Program-made: the position numbers and the translations under genes
Origin: Rhizoctonia solani
Taxonomy: Eukaryota > Basidiomycota > Agaricomycetes > Cantharellales > Ceratobasidiaceae
Length of the DNA stretch: 64,000 nucleotides
Assembly (NCBI RefSeq): GCF_016906535.1
Contig: NC_057380.1
Location: 1,302,001 to 1,366,000 of the forward strand
Reading direction: 5' to 3'
Part shown: piece after piece, positions 45,030 through 56,292 of the stretch
Position numbering within the stretch: position 1 is the stretch's first letter
How the letters are laid out: each line of letters starts with the position of its first letter
Notes under the pieces: generated by a model
Told to the model about the DNA's origin: nothing
What the model saw: the letters and a program-made list of their open reading frames with translations, nothing else
Databases searched by the model: none

Positions 45030-46210
45030 TGTCCTAAATGTCCATTGGGACAACAAGGCAGCTGGTGATTATGTCCTAGACATCTGTTAGGATGTCAAGG
45101 GGATGGCACTTGTGGCTGCAATGTACAAAGAGGTAAAGTTGCTTAAGGCAACAATGGTCCTATCTACGGCAACAAGCTACTATCCTACAACAACAAGACT
45201 GCTTAAGGCGGTGACAAGCTATCTAAGTACAATGGCAAAGCCGCTTAAGGTGGTGTAGACAACTAAGTAGCTAACTAAGTATTTACTGGGCTATAAGGCC
45301 CTTGTACACTGAGTGGATTGCAACAAGAGGTAATCAACCTGGGTGTTACCATGGTTGGTTGGCCTCCTTATATATTACAGGGGAGAGCTAATTACAAATA
45401 CATCATATGCAATACTGTATCAAATCAGAACCCTGCTCCACAGTTGGTCTTACTCATGCATACGTGTCACTGATGTGTCATAGTGATGTCATCAGGTGGA
45501 GGTGGCTACATATGATGAGTAAGCGCGGATGGGGATGTGGCTTGGCGCTTAACGTATGATATAAGCGCCAAAGTCACGTGATTAGAAATGTTGTCTGTTT
45601 AACTTTGTTTAAATTTGAGAAATTTGGAATAAATTCCGTGGTATTGAATGTGTCTACAACAGATTACAGCCAAGTGGGTACAGGTGTAAAACCACTTAAG
45701 GCAGTGTGGGAGCTACCTATGACAACTACCTATCTACAGTGACAAGACACTGTAAGGCATTGTAAACTACCTAAGTACAGGAGAGAAGCCACTTAAGGCA
45801 GTGTAGGGACTATGTAGCTAACTAAGTATTTTACTGGGCAGTAGGGCCCTTGTACACTGAGTGGTTGCAACAAGAGAGGTAATCAACCTGGGTGTTACCA
45901 TGGTTGGTTGGCCTTCTTATATATTACATAGAGTGAGCTAATTACAAATTACAATATGCAAAACCATAACCAATAAGAACCCTGCTCTGACTGCAGCCTT
46001 ACTCATGCATACATGTCACTGACATGTCATAGTGATGTCATCAGGTGGAGGTGGCTACACATGATGAGTAAGTGCAGATGGGGACATGGCTTGGCACTAA
46101 GCATATAATATAAGCACCAAGATCATGTGATTGAAAATGTTCTTTGTTTGTCTTTGTTTAAATTTGAGAAAATTGGAATAAATCCTGTGGTATTGTGTGT
46201 GTCTACAACA
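45030..46210 (-). mobile_element. G-family LTR, TSD GGTCC, with a nested G LTR
   Basis: TGTCCTAAATG to GTCTACAACA, perfect GGTCC at 45025-45029 and 46211-46215. Removing the inner LTR leaves about 586 bp. Confidence 0.87.
45072..45661 (-). mobile_element. G-family solo LTR nested in a G LTR, TSD GATTA
   Basis: 590 bp, TGTCCTAGAC to GTCTACAACA, perfect GATTA at 45067-45071 and 45662-45666. It keeps AAGCGCCAAAGTCACGTG, whereas the outer LTR has AAGCACCAAGATCATGTG. Confidence 0.9.
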
Positions 46211-46330
46211 GGTCCAGACTCTTTGCCAATCTTGGCAGTTTCATTAGGCTTCCCCTTGTCCTCCTTACAGGTTGCCTTCCATCCCATGCAACATTTGGCA
46301 AATTTGTGCCCCATTTTACCACATTTGATG

Positions 46331-46503
46331 TGTCCTGGACACAGCCACATGACCAGTACAAGTGGTTGCATGCTGGCACAAGCCCAAATTTGGGGGGTAG
46401 CAGGTGTAATCATGGGTTGTCAGCAGAGGAATAATAGGGCTCTATGGCTTAGCAGTCAAGCTGGTTCAATTCCAGCTAGCTCTATTTTCCTCTGTTTATG
46501 ACA
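46331..46503 (-). mobile_element. 173-bp TG..CA element with tRNA-like core, TSD TGATG
   Basis: It starts TGTCCTGGAC and ends TTTATGACA, with perfect TGATG at 46326-46330 and 46504-46508, inserted in a gag zinc-knuckle region. 5-bp duplication and TG..CA ends argue for a tiny solo LTR (TRIM/SMART type). Within it, plus-strand TAGGGCT and AGCTCTA bracket a T-arm-like AGCTGGTTCAATTCCAGCT carrying a B-box-like GGTTCAATTC. The anticodon arm is missing. A sister copy is at 10443-10615. Confidence 0.78.
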
Positions 46504-46536
46504 TGATGCATGCGCCTTCAGCATGGTGGTGGTTTT

Positions 46537-47098
46537 TGTTGTGACCCAACTGTAAGGTTGGTCACACGCTAGTGGATGGGCGCTTACGGCCGTACTACTA
46601 CAGACACTGCTTACGTAACTATGTATCTAGGCTATCCTAATACTGCTTAAGGCGGTCTGCTATTTCTATACTACTGCAAGGGGGCCTTAGGCCTGGGAGG
46701 TGTGATGAGTAAGGTAAGGGGGGTTACTTCTGATGACTAAGGGGGCCGGCTACTTAGCTGGCTGGATGTCCTCCTCAATGAATATGAGACAAGGTAAAAT
46801 TGACTTGGGGTCTCCAAGCAATTTTCCTGCTGTATATATAGAAGTACGTGTACTATTTACATGGTCTGTGCTTGTGTGAAAGGAAGTATATGTGTGAAAT
46901 GAGAAGCATGCTGCAGGCTGCGCAGAAGCGTGGATTTCTCCTAAGCGCCCTTGGCACGGCATCTTGGCGCGGCATCTCGGCTTAATAAGCGCCGAGATCA
47001 CGTGACTAAAAAACATAAGATAACGAGTTCGTAAAAAATAGTAAAAATATGAGAAAAATGAGGCGAATCCAGTGGTATAGTTTTAGGGGATTGTAACA
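46537..47098 (-). mobile_element. D-family solo LTR, TSD GTTTT
   Basis: 562 bp, same length as the LTR at 26660-27221; TGTTGTGACCC to GGATTGTAACA; perfect GTTTT at 46532-46536 and 47099-47103. CpG-rich, with AAGCGCCGAGATCACGTG at 46988-47004, so it looks young. Confidence 0.92.
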
Positions 47099-47897
47099 GT
47101 TTTGCTCTTCCTCCAAGACAAAGTTAAGGTTGTTGGAGAGTTGTTTTGGTGTACTGGCCTGATAGCTGGTACTTGCCCCCTGTTGGGGGTGGAGGTGCTT
47201 CCAGACTTGATACCCTTTGGCAGGTGGCTGGCACACTCCTCACAGAGGGCATTGTCAATGACAAGAGCTGCATTCTGCAGCTCCAGGAGCATGGTGGGGC
47301 AACATTTGTGAGTTGCAATTTGTCTACTGATCTCCCAGTGGAGGCCTTGTGCAAATTGGCCACTGAGGGCTGCATTGTTCTAGTCTAACTCCATTGCCAG
47401 GGTGTGGAACCTGGTGATATAATTGGCACAAGTGCTGGTTTGGGTGAGTGTAGTGATTTTTTGCTCTGCAGCCCAAGTGGCACCTGGATCCCCAAAAGCT
47501 GCCAAGAATTCCCTTTCAAGTCATCTGTGGTTTGGATGATGGCCCAGTGAGACCCTAATTGGTCTAGGTGGGGGTGCACCCAAGCACAAGCTTAGTCCTC
47601 CATGTTCATCAGGAGGAACAAAAGGATTTCCCCTTGGGAGGGAAACATCCTTTGGTTTAGGCAAACCCATGCAAGCATGCAGGTAAGCCATTGCTTGGCA
47701 TTGCTCCCAATCTTCCCTTTGTAAGGATTCAGGTGATCTATTTTGACAGCTGCCTACTGAGGGGCAGCAGCTGTAACCAGAGCTGGAGGGGGAGGCATAG
47801 GCATTTGGACAGAGGGGGCCAAGTAGAGTGTGGACATGGGGGGTAGGGGAGGTTTGACTGGAGTGGGCTGGTAAAGCCCAGGGATGGATCTAGTGGG

Positions 47898-48055
47898 TGT
47901 CACAACTAAGCTTGGACCTATGATACAAGTTGGGGCTTTAAGTCCATGGCCCTATCACCAATAGACTATGAAACAGGGTAGAGGGGCAACAAAGGCCCAA
48001 GGGGTATGGATAGAGGTAGAGGGCAACAATGGCCTGGGTTAAGGGTTTTTATAAG
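47898..48055 (-). repeat. S-family LTR fragment
   Basis: TGTCACAACTAAGCTTGGAC onward matches the S LTR for about 150 bp, then stops at the next LTR. Confidence 0.7.
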
Positions 48056-48490
48056 TGTCATGACCCATGCCTTTGCTGGCATGTCTCCTGACCAAGCCAC
48101 CTGCTAATAGAATACTCCACAGTCTTTAGAAGGCCGCATATACTCACATATATGCAGTCAGAACTGTCATTACTCTAAGGGCTCATGACTTAGAGACTGA
48201 CAGTCCACCAGGGTCACATGACCTCCCCCCCTCCAGTCCTTTATCAAATACTATACTAAACTACTACAGATTTGAGGTGGGGGGATGACATAATCTCTTC
48301 TATAATAATATATTATTCAGACCTTGCCCACAGGCTCCCTTAACATTGGCCTGTGGCAAGGGGGGCAGGGGGAGTGCAATGTCCCCCAGCAACATATATT
48401 ATTCATATATCACTGTGCACCACATATACTATATATATATTTGACAGTGGATATATATGGCAATAACCCTTCCAGATATGGGTTACGACA
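48056..48490 (+). mobile_element. C-family solo LTR
   Basis: TGTCATGACCCATG to GGGTTACGACA, 435 bp, similar to 22377-25998 and 30294-30745. It is an empty site for both A and B. Flanks ATAAG/GCCAC do not match. Confidence 0.8.
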
Positions 48491-49212
48491 GCCACCACTA
48501 GTATGTTAAAAATGATCATATTCATGGTCCAATAATGTAATTACAAATTGGTCAAGGAGACAAATCACACTTGGTCTAGAAATGTAGACTCTGCCCACAT
48601 GGCTGTGCAACTTCTGTCTTACAGGAGGTGCATGGGTCTGGAGTCCTACCTAGATCATTGGAGCAGAATTAGCCTGTATCCAACAGACCACTTATTTGCT
48701 CTTCTGACTGGGCCAGATCTTGCATGCACCTTATGGGTAGATCTGAGACACCCATCTTTTAAATTGGATTCAATTCCAATACCATTCTACTTCTGCTTGT
48801 TTCACCTTTTGCTGTATACATGTCTTTATTTTATTATCTCATTACTTATACACAAAATGAGCCCCTAGCCAAGCATAAACTAATAGCTTGAATTTGCATA
48901 CATGGTTCCTCATTTGAATCAAAATGAAAATGACAGAGTCTTGCGTTATCAACGGCAAAGAACGCAAGCAAGGTAACAGTCGCAAACATGCAACGCTCCT
49001 CGAGTTAGTGGAGCCGGTAACAACTCTGGTTGTTGCATACGTTCAGGAAGCCCAAGATTAATAGATAAATAGGAGTTACTCAAAATCCATTACAGTACTT
49101 TGTTTTGTTCTCTTCTATTACCGTAATTAAAACATATTACGCATATACATCTTGATACAATATATTACGAAAGAGCATAAATATATCCGGGTATCCAAGG
49201 AAATGGAATCTA
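48491..49212. other. boundary between repeats and genes
   Basis: No repeat family seen in this window and no convincing gene. A 106-codon plus-strand frame at 48548-48868 has a hydrophobic C-terminus but no known motif; I treat it as chance. The stretch likely contains the 3' UTR of the Sec7-PH gene. Confidence 0.5.
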
Positions 49213-52200
49213 TCAGCGATACCTTGTTGCGGAAGAGGTGGCGCATGGCAGTGGGGTTATTGGTTCATCGTCTTCCTGGATGACTTGGTGCCTTCCTCTC
49301 ACAGAACTGCTTGCTCCTCGCTCGAGGCGAGCAGGTCCCGACCCAGTAATCGACGGTGATGCATATATCCGTTCGAGGTCGTCTTCATCGGGCCTTGAGG
49401 CAACTAGAGCACGTTCTAGAGCCTTCTCTCCCCGTCTTTTGAGACGCTGGGACATGGCTGAACGTAGTGAATCCACGTATGAATCGTACTTGACGATCTC
49501 AGACAGCAGGTATTGAGACCTACGCTCCCAGTTATTGGAAGCCTTAACTGCGTTTGTCGACCGAGGGATGTACTAGATAACAATATCAAGTTCATTCAAG
49601 CGGTTTCGTGAGAAAATGCTTACCATATTCATCATAGGCTGTCGGAGTTCGTTGTGAATGTGCAACTCTTGCTTTAGTAAGTTGGCTTGCTTCTGCAGTG
49701 CTTCCATTTGGGTCTCCTCATCATGAGTACTCGGCATTACTGAATGCATGGGGCCCGTCCAATCATGAATGAAAATGCGTTCCGAGCTGTAGGGAGAAGC
49801 GGGCATCCGCATGTTCAAGTTTCGACCGCTGCGCACGCTCTGTGCGTCTGATGAATCGACCCTACGGTCTTCTACATTTCCAGATTGAATCATCTCAAGC
49901 GCGCGGTTCCAGCCATACTCCATGTTTGAAACACCCCCAGACAATGGTTCCTTGCTCTGCCGCGCGGCCCAGTAATTGCAGGTCATTACCCACTCGTTGA
50001 CCAGGTCCTCAGTCCCAGCCTGGAAAAAGAACACAGCACCCGATGCGAGTGTCAGGACAAAACAGTGGGGTCTCTGCCGGTTGTAGCCCGGAGGAGGCAA
50101 AGTGTGTGCTAAGGCGTGTGCCAGAACCACTTTGCCGACGCAATTGGCGTTGGACTATCCTACTAGTCAGAACATCCCATAGGTCAATCTGTTAGCAACT
50201 CACAACCCAGTTCCCACCTCCGACTTGGTTCCCACCCCCCGTATGGGCGCTGGTTTCGCCAAAGACGAACATGCTCAGCTCGCCCTTTTGAATGACCACA
50301 AAGACATCCATCCAAGTCTTGACCTTGGCACGTTTCCCAGCGGATTCCCAGTACTGCTTTCGACATAGCATTCCTTCCTTTGCCCATGGTGGGCCAAGCA
50401 AGGCCAGCTCCTCATCGGTGATGCTGATGATGGTGGAGCTGGTCACATCGCTCTTTACACTTCCTACATCATCTTCTTGAGCCTCCTTGATGATCGTATG
50501 TGAGAGGTTGGATGCGAAACCAATCGTCGGTGCGAATAGACTGTTGGGAGTTGGGACACCCTGTATGACACAGATCAGAATCTGGTTCAATGGATAGGCC
50601 AACACTCACCTCGCCAATTGAGGTAGCAAAGCTAGGTGATGGGGAAATCCGACCATCTACAGTGGAGTTACTTCCGTATGGACTCTGGGCTAATAGCAGG
50701 CTTTGCAACCCTCGAATCGAACCGCGTTTCAGCGATGTAATCCTATCACCTCCTGCCCCGACGTGACTTCTCTGACTCCGAGTACGACTAAGAGTTGTCA
50801 TACCTGGACTGAGAGACATCGACTGCCGTTCAGGAGGCGACAGTCCCGTGAGCGGTTGGAGAATCTGTTGGTGCTTGACGGAATTGTACATTTCCTGTAA
50901 CCCAAAATCGTCAAACTCTAATCAAGAACAAGAAATTGTCCTACTTTGAGCAGCATTTCCATTTCCGAGTCCCATCCCCGGACGCTAACCACAGCATGCA
51001 CTACCCGTAGGGTTTTTGGATCCGAAGCATCCGTGACGCTGGGATTACTCGTATTCATAGGAAGTTGGCCCTCGCGCGACCCACTCCTCCAAGAATTCAG
51101 ACTTCCACTTCGCTGCTTGCGAGTAAGGTGCTCCGATCCGTCACCCAGCTGACCTTCATCTTCGTCGAGTACTAGCTCGGGAGTAGACTCGCCTGCCAAG
51201 TGAGCTTGCGAACGCAACTGCTCTTGGCTAAACTGAGCCACCCTTTATGTCAATAAATAACAGTAATGGCACCAGGACCGACTCACTTGTCCGCGTTCAA
51301 TATTGATCGGACTCTTTAGCGGTTCCATCACAGTGGACCCACTACCAGAACCTGGACTTTTTGGAAGCTCGGGTGCTCTTATTTGATCTTGAATAACAGC
51401 CCAGGTATTGCGCACGAACTGGTTTTTGCTCATGTGCGAAGTAAGCTCAGCAATGTGTAGATCGGTATTGAGGAGTAGAAGAGAGTATGCAATTGCGTGG
51501 ACAATGGCTGGATAAGAGTATTAATAGTGGGACCCAGACCACGCAGGGAAGGCAGAACTTACAAGGAGATGCGTATACTGAGCCTCGATTACAATCCCAA
51601 AACCGCCTGCTAAATTCCTCCAGGATCCTGTCAACTTGCTGCGTCTCGGCCTTCAAGTACAGCTTGGTACACAAGTGCCTTTACTTCGGTCAGCACTCGC
51701 GCCATTCGTGTAAAAGTTGTACGTACCGAAAAGCACCGTCTAGCCTCATCCTGGTAAAATCGAAATTATCCATATAGTACCGCAAGGCAATCTTATTTAT
51801 CGCAGCCCTGCCTTCACAATTAAACTATGAGCAGAATAGAACCATAAAACGGGCTCACGTTCCACCCAGCCATTCTGCAATCTTCTCTTTGGCCAAAAAC
51901 GACTCGTCCTCTTCCCAACATTTATTTGCAAGTTCTTTCCCACGTCCATCCATATCCGTGCTTGCCGCACCTGAACTTCCTCTTCGATTGATCTTTGGTC
52001 CTTCGTTTTCGTCAGTCCGGTGATGATGCCACGCCACGGGATCCGAGACCAATCGTTGGTCTCGCTCTCGCTCCCGAGAAGATTCTTTCCGAATGGGGGC
52101 GTGGTCGCTAACGAGACGAATGCTGTTGTCGGACTCCCCGCAGCTATACCTTCCAGGAGAGAAGGTTCTGAAGCACTGGCTGCGCTCCTGTGGCGTGGAG

Positions 52201-54508
52201 GCTGCCGACGAGGTAATGGTCGTGAAGATAGACGTAATGAAGAAGAGCGAGGGGTGGAGAAGTAGACAACGCCACAGGGGCGTTGGTCGAAGGTAATGCT
52301 CGGTTGGCACCCATCGCGGGGCTTGTAGCCAGGAGTCGAACTTGAGGAATCGAGAATGGCGGAGCTTGGAGGGGTAATATACGTACCAGCAGTCTCGCTA
52401 CTAACTGTACGCATGCTCTCCATACTGGGCTGATTGGTGAGCGTCTGTCCACTCGATGATGCAGGGTAGGTACCAGGCACAGCGAGCATGGACGACGACG
52501 AAGCATTGCTCTGGCTTCGAGCAGCGAGAGGCGAAGAGGGAATACCCCTTGACATAGAAGCAGATACGTGTTGATCGCCATGTCGAACTGGACGTAGCGA
52601 ATAAGCCTTTTGAGCGTTGGCAGGAAAGGTAGTTCGATGAGGCGAGCCCCTGATTCCACCCAAAGCATCCTGCAGTCCCTCTCCAAATCCGTCGACTATG
52701 GTGGATATCTCCATGCCTTGGGTCCAAGCGGAGATTTCCCGAGCACGCCTGCTCATCCGTCTCTGGTCGACTGCGTGATGAGAATGACCGGTGCCCGTGG
52801 TGGGTGCCCTTCTTCAGTTCGGTCTTCGTCGGACTCGGAATTGTTGGCCACTGCGTCATCCATCGATGCTCTCGGAGGGGAAGCAGCGCGTCTCTGCGCT
52901 GCCGAGTTTCCATCATCAACTTCTGAATATCAATCTCGCTCACACTCATGCTCCTCCTTCGCCCGTCCTTGGACTGTCGAGGGAACGACGGGCGAGCATG
53001 ACTTCGCTGAGTGAGGGTTGCACTATGGTCAAGTTCGCGAGGCGCAACATTGGTGGTTGCAGCAGAAGCAAGAGCCGCTTCTCTATTTGCTCCTCCGGTA
53101 GTCCCAGACGCGTATCCGAGGGGAGCCTTGGTTTTGGTTCGATGGAGGCCTTGCTCGACCTTCGAGTGTTGGCTTTGATCTAGTCGGGCCGGGGGGTTTG
53201 GTCGGGGCGCAAGGGGAGTATCATCATCAGTGTCGGAACGGTCATCTACAGGTACAGGTGGAAATTGTTTTTGGATAGGTGGGAGAGGTTTCATGTGGCG
53301 CGGTCCGTTCATAGGCTGCGAGGAAGAAGCGGTAGGTGTAATTAGTGGGCTAGATTGAGTAGAACAAGTGTCTGCAATGAACGGGTCAGCACTAGGTAAA
53401 CTAGGCGTTTGGGCTGGGCTATCGGATAACTGGGTACTAAGCAAGGACTGTTGAGTATTAGTGGGGAAATAGGCTTGTTGAGGTGGCGAAGATCGGTATT
53501 CGAGTGGGATAGTGGGGACGGGGGGAGCAAACGAGTGTTGTTGGGTCGCGACGGGCGTGGTCGGGGTAGAACGCTAAGATACCGGGATGCACGTCAACAA
53601 GAAGATGCAATTCGGTAAACCGAAAATTGTATGTCGTCAGCTCAATTTAGAAGTTGTTGAGTAGAAAAAGGGGACCCTACGTTGCCGCCTCTGAGGGAGC
53701 CCTGCCCATGGCCAGCATCTTTCCAATAAAAGCGCTGGTTTTATTGCGCATCGAGGCACGCTTTAAGATGAACGGGCCGATGAGTTGGCTGAAACACGAT
53801 ATATGGAAGCTGACTTACTTTACCCTCCCGGTCGGAGCGACCTTCGCCGACATCGCTGTCTGCCATGAGTTTTGAACTTGCACCAGTGATATCCCGAGTG
53901 TTTTTTCAGCCTTTGCGAGGCGGTTGTGCGCCGCTGACCCTGGGAGTCTGGGGATGTGAGCGCACGATCTCTGGACTTAGACGGAGTATGGGCCTCGATA
54001 ATCTCAAAGGCCGAGGATGTGGTCGACCGTGTGCGCTCTCTCTCCTCCGGCTGCTCCTCGCGGCTGCGTCTAACCTTGCTTATAAGCGTTGCCAAGTCAG
54101 GTGATGAAGCTGTGCCGCGGGGCGGTACATGCTCCTGCGTCGGGAATCGTCTTCTTCAGGGGCGTGGGAGTAGGGGGGACGACGACAGGGGTTGCAGGGG
54201 TGTGTTTGGACACCGAGTGTTTCGGAGTCGAAACAGTCTGGCGACGGCCGATGACGTCGATAGAGGCCCGTTGGCGCAGTGAGATTGACTGAACCACTTC
54301 GGTTCCTGTGGGGAGTATCTGCATGGCCAAGCGTGTGCATATCCCGTCCCTCCTGCAACACCACTGTATCTTCGCTCCTTAGCGCCGCTTCAAAGTCATC
54401 ATGCGTTCGTGACACTCTCCGAACCGTCGGTTCGGTGCTCGCCACTCCGCTCAGCTTGAATGCTGAATGGCGGTGACCGTGATGGTTGCTGCGGTTGAAC
54501 AAGGACAT
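49213..54508 (-). CDS. Sec7-PH Arf guanine-nucleotide exchange factor (EFA6/Yel1-like)
   Basis: Predicted to activate Arf-type GTPases at the plasma membrane. C-terminal exons join in frame with introns of 44-55 nt: 51859 upstream, 51807-51727, 51678-51563, 51507-51287, 51242-50945, 50894-50610, 50560-50204, 50154-49624, 49572-49213. Sec7 starts ELANKCWEEDESFLAKEKIA, runs through YYMDNFDFTRMRLDGAFR and KLYLKAETQQVDRILEEFSR (Glu after KA is the expected glutamic finger) to SLLLLNTDLHIAELTSHMSK. The PH domain follows a Ser-rich linker (PPWAKEGMLCRKQYWESAG, TWMDVFVVIQKGELSMFVFG, then RPHCFVLTLASGAVFFFQAG after an intron), then a helical tail. The N-terminal ~850 codons (54508-51900) are Ser/Pro-rich and change frame several times; introns there could not be resolved. 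Start chosen at MSLFNRSNHHGHRHSAF; uncertain. Confidence 0.82.
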
Positions 54509-54793
54509 CGGAGTCGTCGTCGAGATCTGTGTGCTCACGCGCGTCAAACACACGCAAACACGCCACGCCACCTTGCTCCCAACCACGATCTTGATGGCCC
54601 CCCGCACCAAGTCCCACCGCACACTCAGTGCAGCGAGCCGTACCCATTCGACGACGAGTTTGCATAAAGGAAGGCCAGACTCACGGGACTTACTACTATA
54701 CACAAGGACAAGCCTGCTGGCAATCCACGCGATGCGCTGCACAAGACCAAAAAGCACTCGTCTGTTTCTCTTATCGCTCACGTCATACACCTC

Positions 54794-56292
54794 GTGCATG
54801 CTCCTGCCTCGTGCTCACTTGCTATCTATCCTCGTCCTCTGCCCTGGCCGCCAAACGCTCAGCGTCGAAAACTAGCGTACACAAGCCAGTACCGCCCGAC
54901 GTGCTCAGCAGCAGCAGATGAAACAGAATCGGAACCTGACAAGAAACAGGGTGATGACGAAGGATGGGTCTCCTCAGATGAGGACGACGAGCTTGACGAA
55001 GATGAAATTCTCGTTCTGCAAACCCAACGGGCCCAACGAAATGCCAGAGAGGCTGAAAAGCTGAAAGCAGCCGCCAAGCAGCTGAAGCCGAGATTCTCGC
55101 CAAACAACGAGAGGACGAAGATAGCGAACAACCGAAGACTCACGGGAAACCCAGACATGCCAGCACTACCGGTTGAATCACCTTCTTCACTTCCTCGAGG
55201 GAAGCCATCCCTGCCGGCCAAACAGCTGCCTACCGAAGCGAAACCACAACTTCCGCCAGCCGCGCCAAACAGCCTCAAGCCCAAACTACTCGTCAACCAC
55301 TCCCAGTCTCATCACACCGAACAGTCCGCCCTCATCCAGAACCTTCCAGGTTGGTCCCGACCCTGGCTCCGGTTATTCAGCACGTCCCGGACCATACGAA
55401 ACACCACCTTCCCGAGCAAAGCAAGTCCTTCTCCCGCACATCTCCCTTCTCCTCGCAATGGACCGAGATATTCGAACCTTGACACTGATACCTCAAGCTA
55501 ATGGGACACACGACAAGGCCCCACCCCACGATCATCCGTCAGATCATCATCATCAGAGACCCGACGATCGCCCTAACACCCGTCGAAGTCATTCCCATAT
55601 GATCAAGCCCGCAGTTCCAACCCCGGGAAGGTCTCACACTCTTGCCGCTCCTGCTCGTCCACATCCTCTCATTCGTGCTCCTTCGGTTTTGACCAAGGTG
55701 ATCCCTGCCTTGTCCCCGTTAAAAGCCCCTCCATACCTCTCTGCGCATTCGGCCAAGGGTGGGTTCCAACTCCTTTACTAAGTAATTCATACTCACCTTA
55801 CTGTTAGCACAAATATCCTCCTCGCCCCCTCCCGGGACGCCATCCACTTCATCGCCTCCACATACTCGTCAACCCAGTCTTTCGAGTTCTACACACACCC
55901 TCCCAACTCTCCAAGTCTCACCCACCGCAGCCCTCACTACTTCCGTCTCGTCCCTCCCGCACTCACCACACTCCTCACCCACTACATCCTTCAAACCCAT
56001 TCCTGAGCGCGAGCGCACGGTCAGTGCAGTCTCGTCCGCTGCTGCCCTCCATGCGATACACAACCACAACCCACATCGTAAACCTCACAGATCGCTTGGT
56101 GCTGTCGCGACGAGTACTTTCCCTCCAGAACCGGCTGACACGTATAACGGAGGCATGTATCCTGGCTCGGGCTCCAGCTTGGCTGCCCCTGGTGGTACCT
56201 CGGCTGTTGTAGGGGCCAGCGGAGGATGTACGGTGGAAAACCGGGCCCAGTGCATTCGCTACTGCCTGCACCGTATATGGCCACACACATGA
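54794..56292 (+). CDS. Ser/Pro-rich protein of unknown function
   Basis: Not recognised. The upstream part (54900-55150) has an acidic patch (DDELDEDEILVLQTQRAQRN) followed by a basic, Ala/Lys-rich helix. The frame that gives PGSGYSARPGPYETPPSRAK is open from 55173 to 55758. A 50-nt intron (GTGGGT...GTTAG, about 55759-55807) then leads to a last exon that reads cleanly from ISSSPPPGTPSTSSPP to a TGA at 56290-56292. That exon includes FKPIPERERTVSAVSSAAA and ends with Cys-containing NRAQCIRYCLHRIWPHT. The join between the 54794 frame and the 55173 frame, and hence the start, is unresolved. It is transcribed divergently from the Sec7 gene, with about 285 bp between the two predicted starts. Confidence 0.55.

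Larger units (their letters stand above)
44855..47890 (-). pseudogene. gypsy I gag-protease remnant, split by four insertions
   Basis: 47890-47099 encodes gag N-part and core in several frames (DHLNPYKGKIGSNAKQWL, ALSGQFAQGLHWEISRQIAT, CEECASHLPKGIKSG). 46536-46504 and 46330-46211 hold the zinc knuckle (IKCGKMGHKFAKC). 45029-44855 holds the protease start (KAEHLEALIDSGT). Interruptions are the D solo LTR 46537-47098, the 173-bp element 46331-46503 and the G LTR pair 45030-46210. The reading order across all insertions is preserved, which confirms they are insertions rather than rearrangements. Confidence 0.8.

Noticed and set aside
46440..46492. Genuine tRNA gene in the 173-bp element
   Set aside because: There is no anticodon arm, and the same sequence is repeated inside another copy; it is a tRNA-like piece of a repeat.
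48051..48495. Target duplication for the C-family solo LTR
   Set aside because: ATAAG and GCCAC differ, so it may be a truncated or recombined copy.
48548..48868. 106-codon ORF with hydrophobic end as a membrane protein gene
   Set aside because: No motif, introns or regulatory signals, and it begins 60 bp from an LTR; too weak.
54080..55296. Long frames on the opposite strands of the Sec7 N-terminus and of the Ser/Pro-rich gene
   Set aside because: GC-rich low-complexity coding DNA creates antisense open frames; residue composition and splice sites favour the strands chosen.
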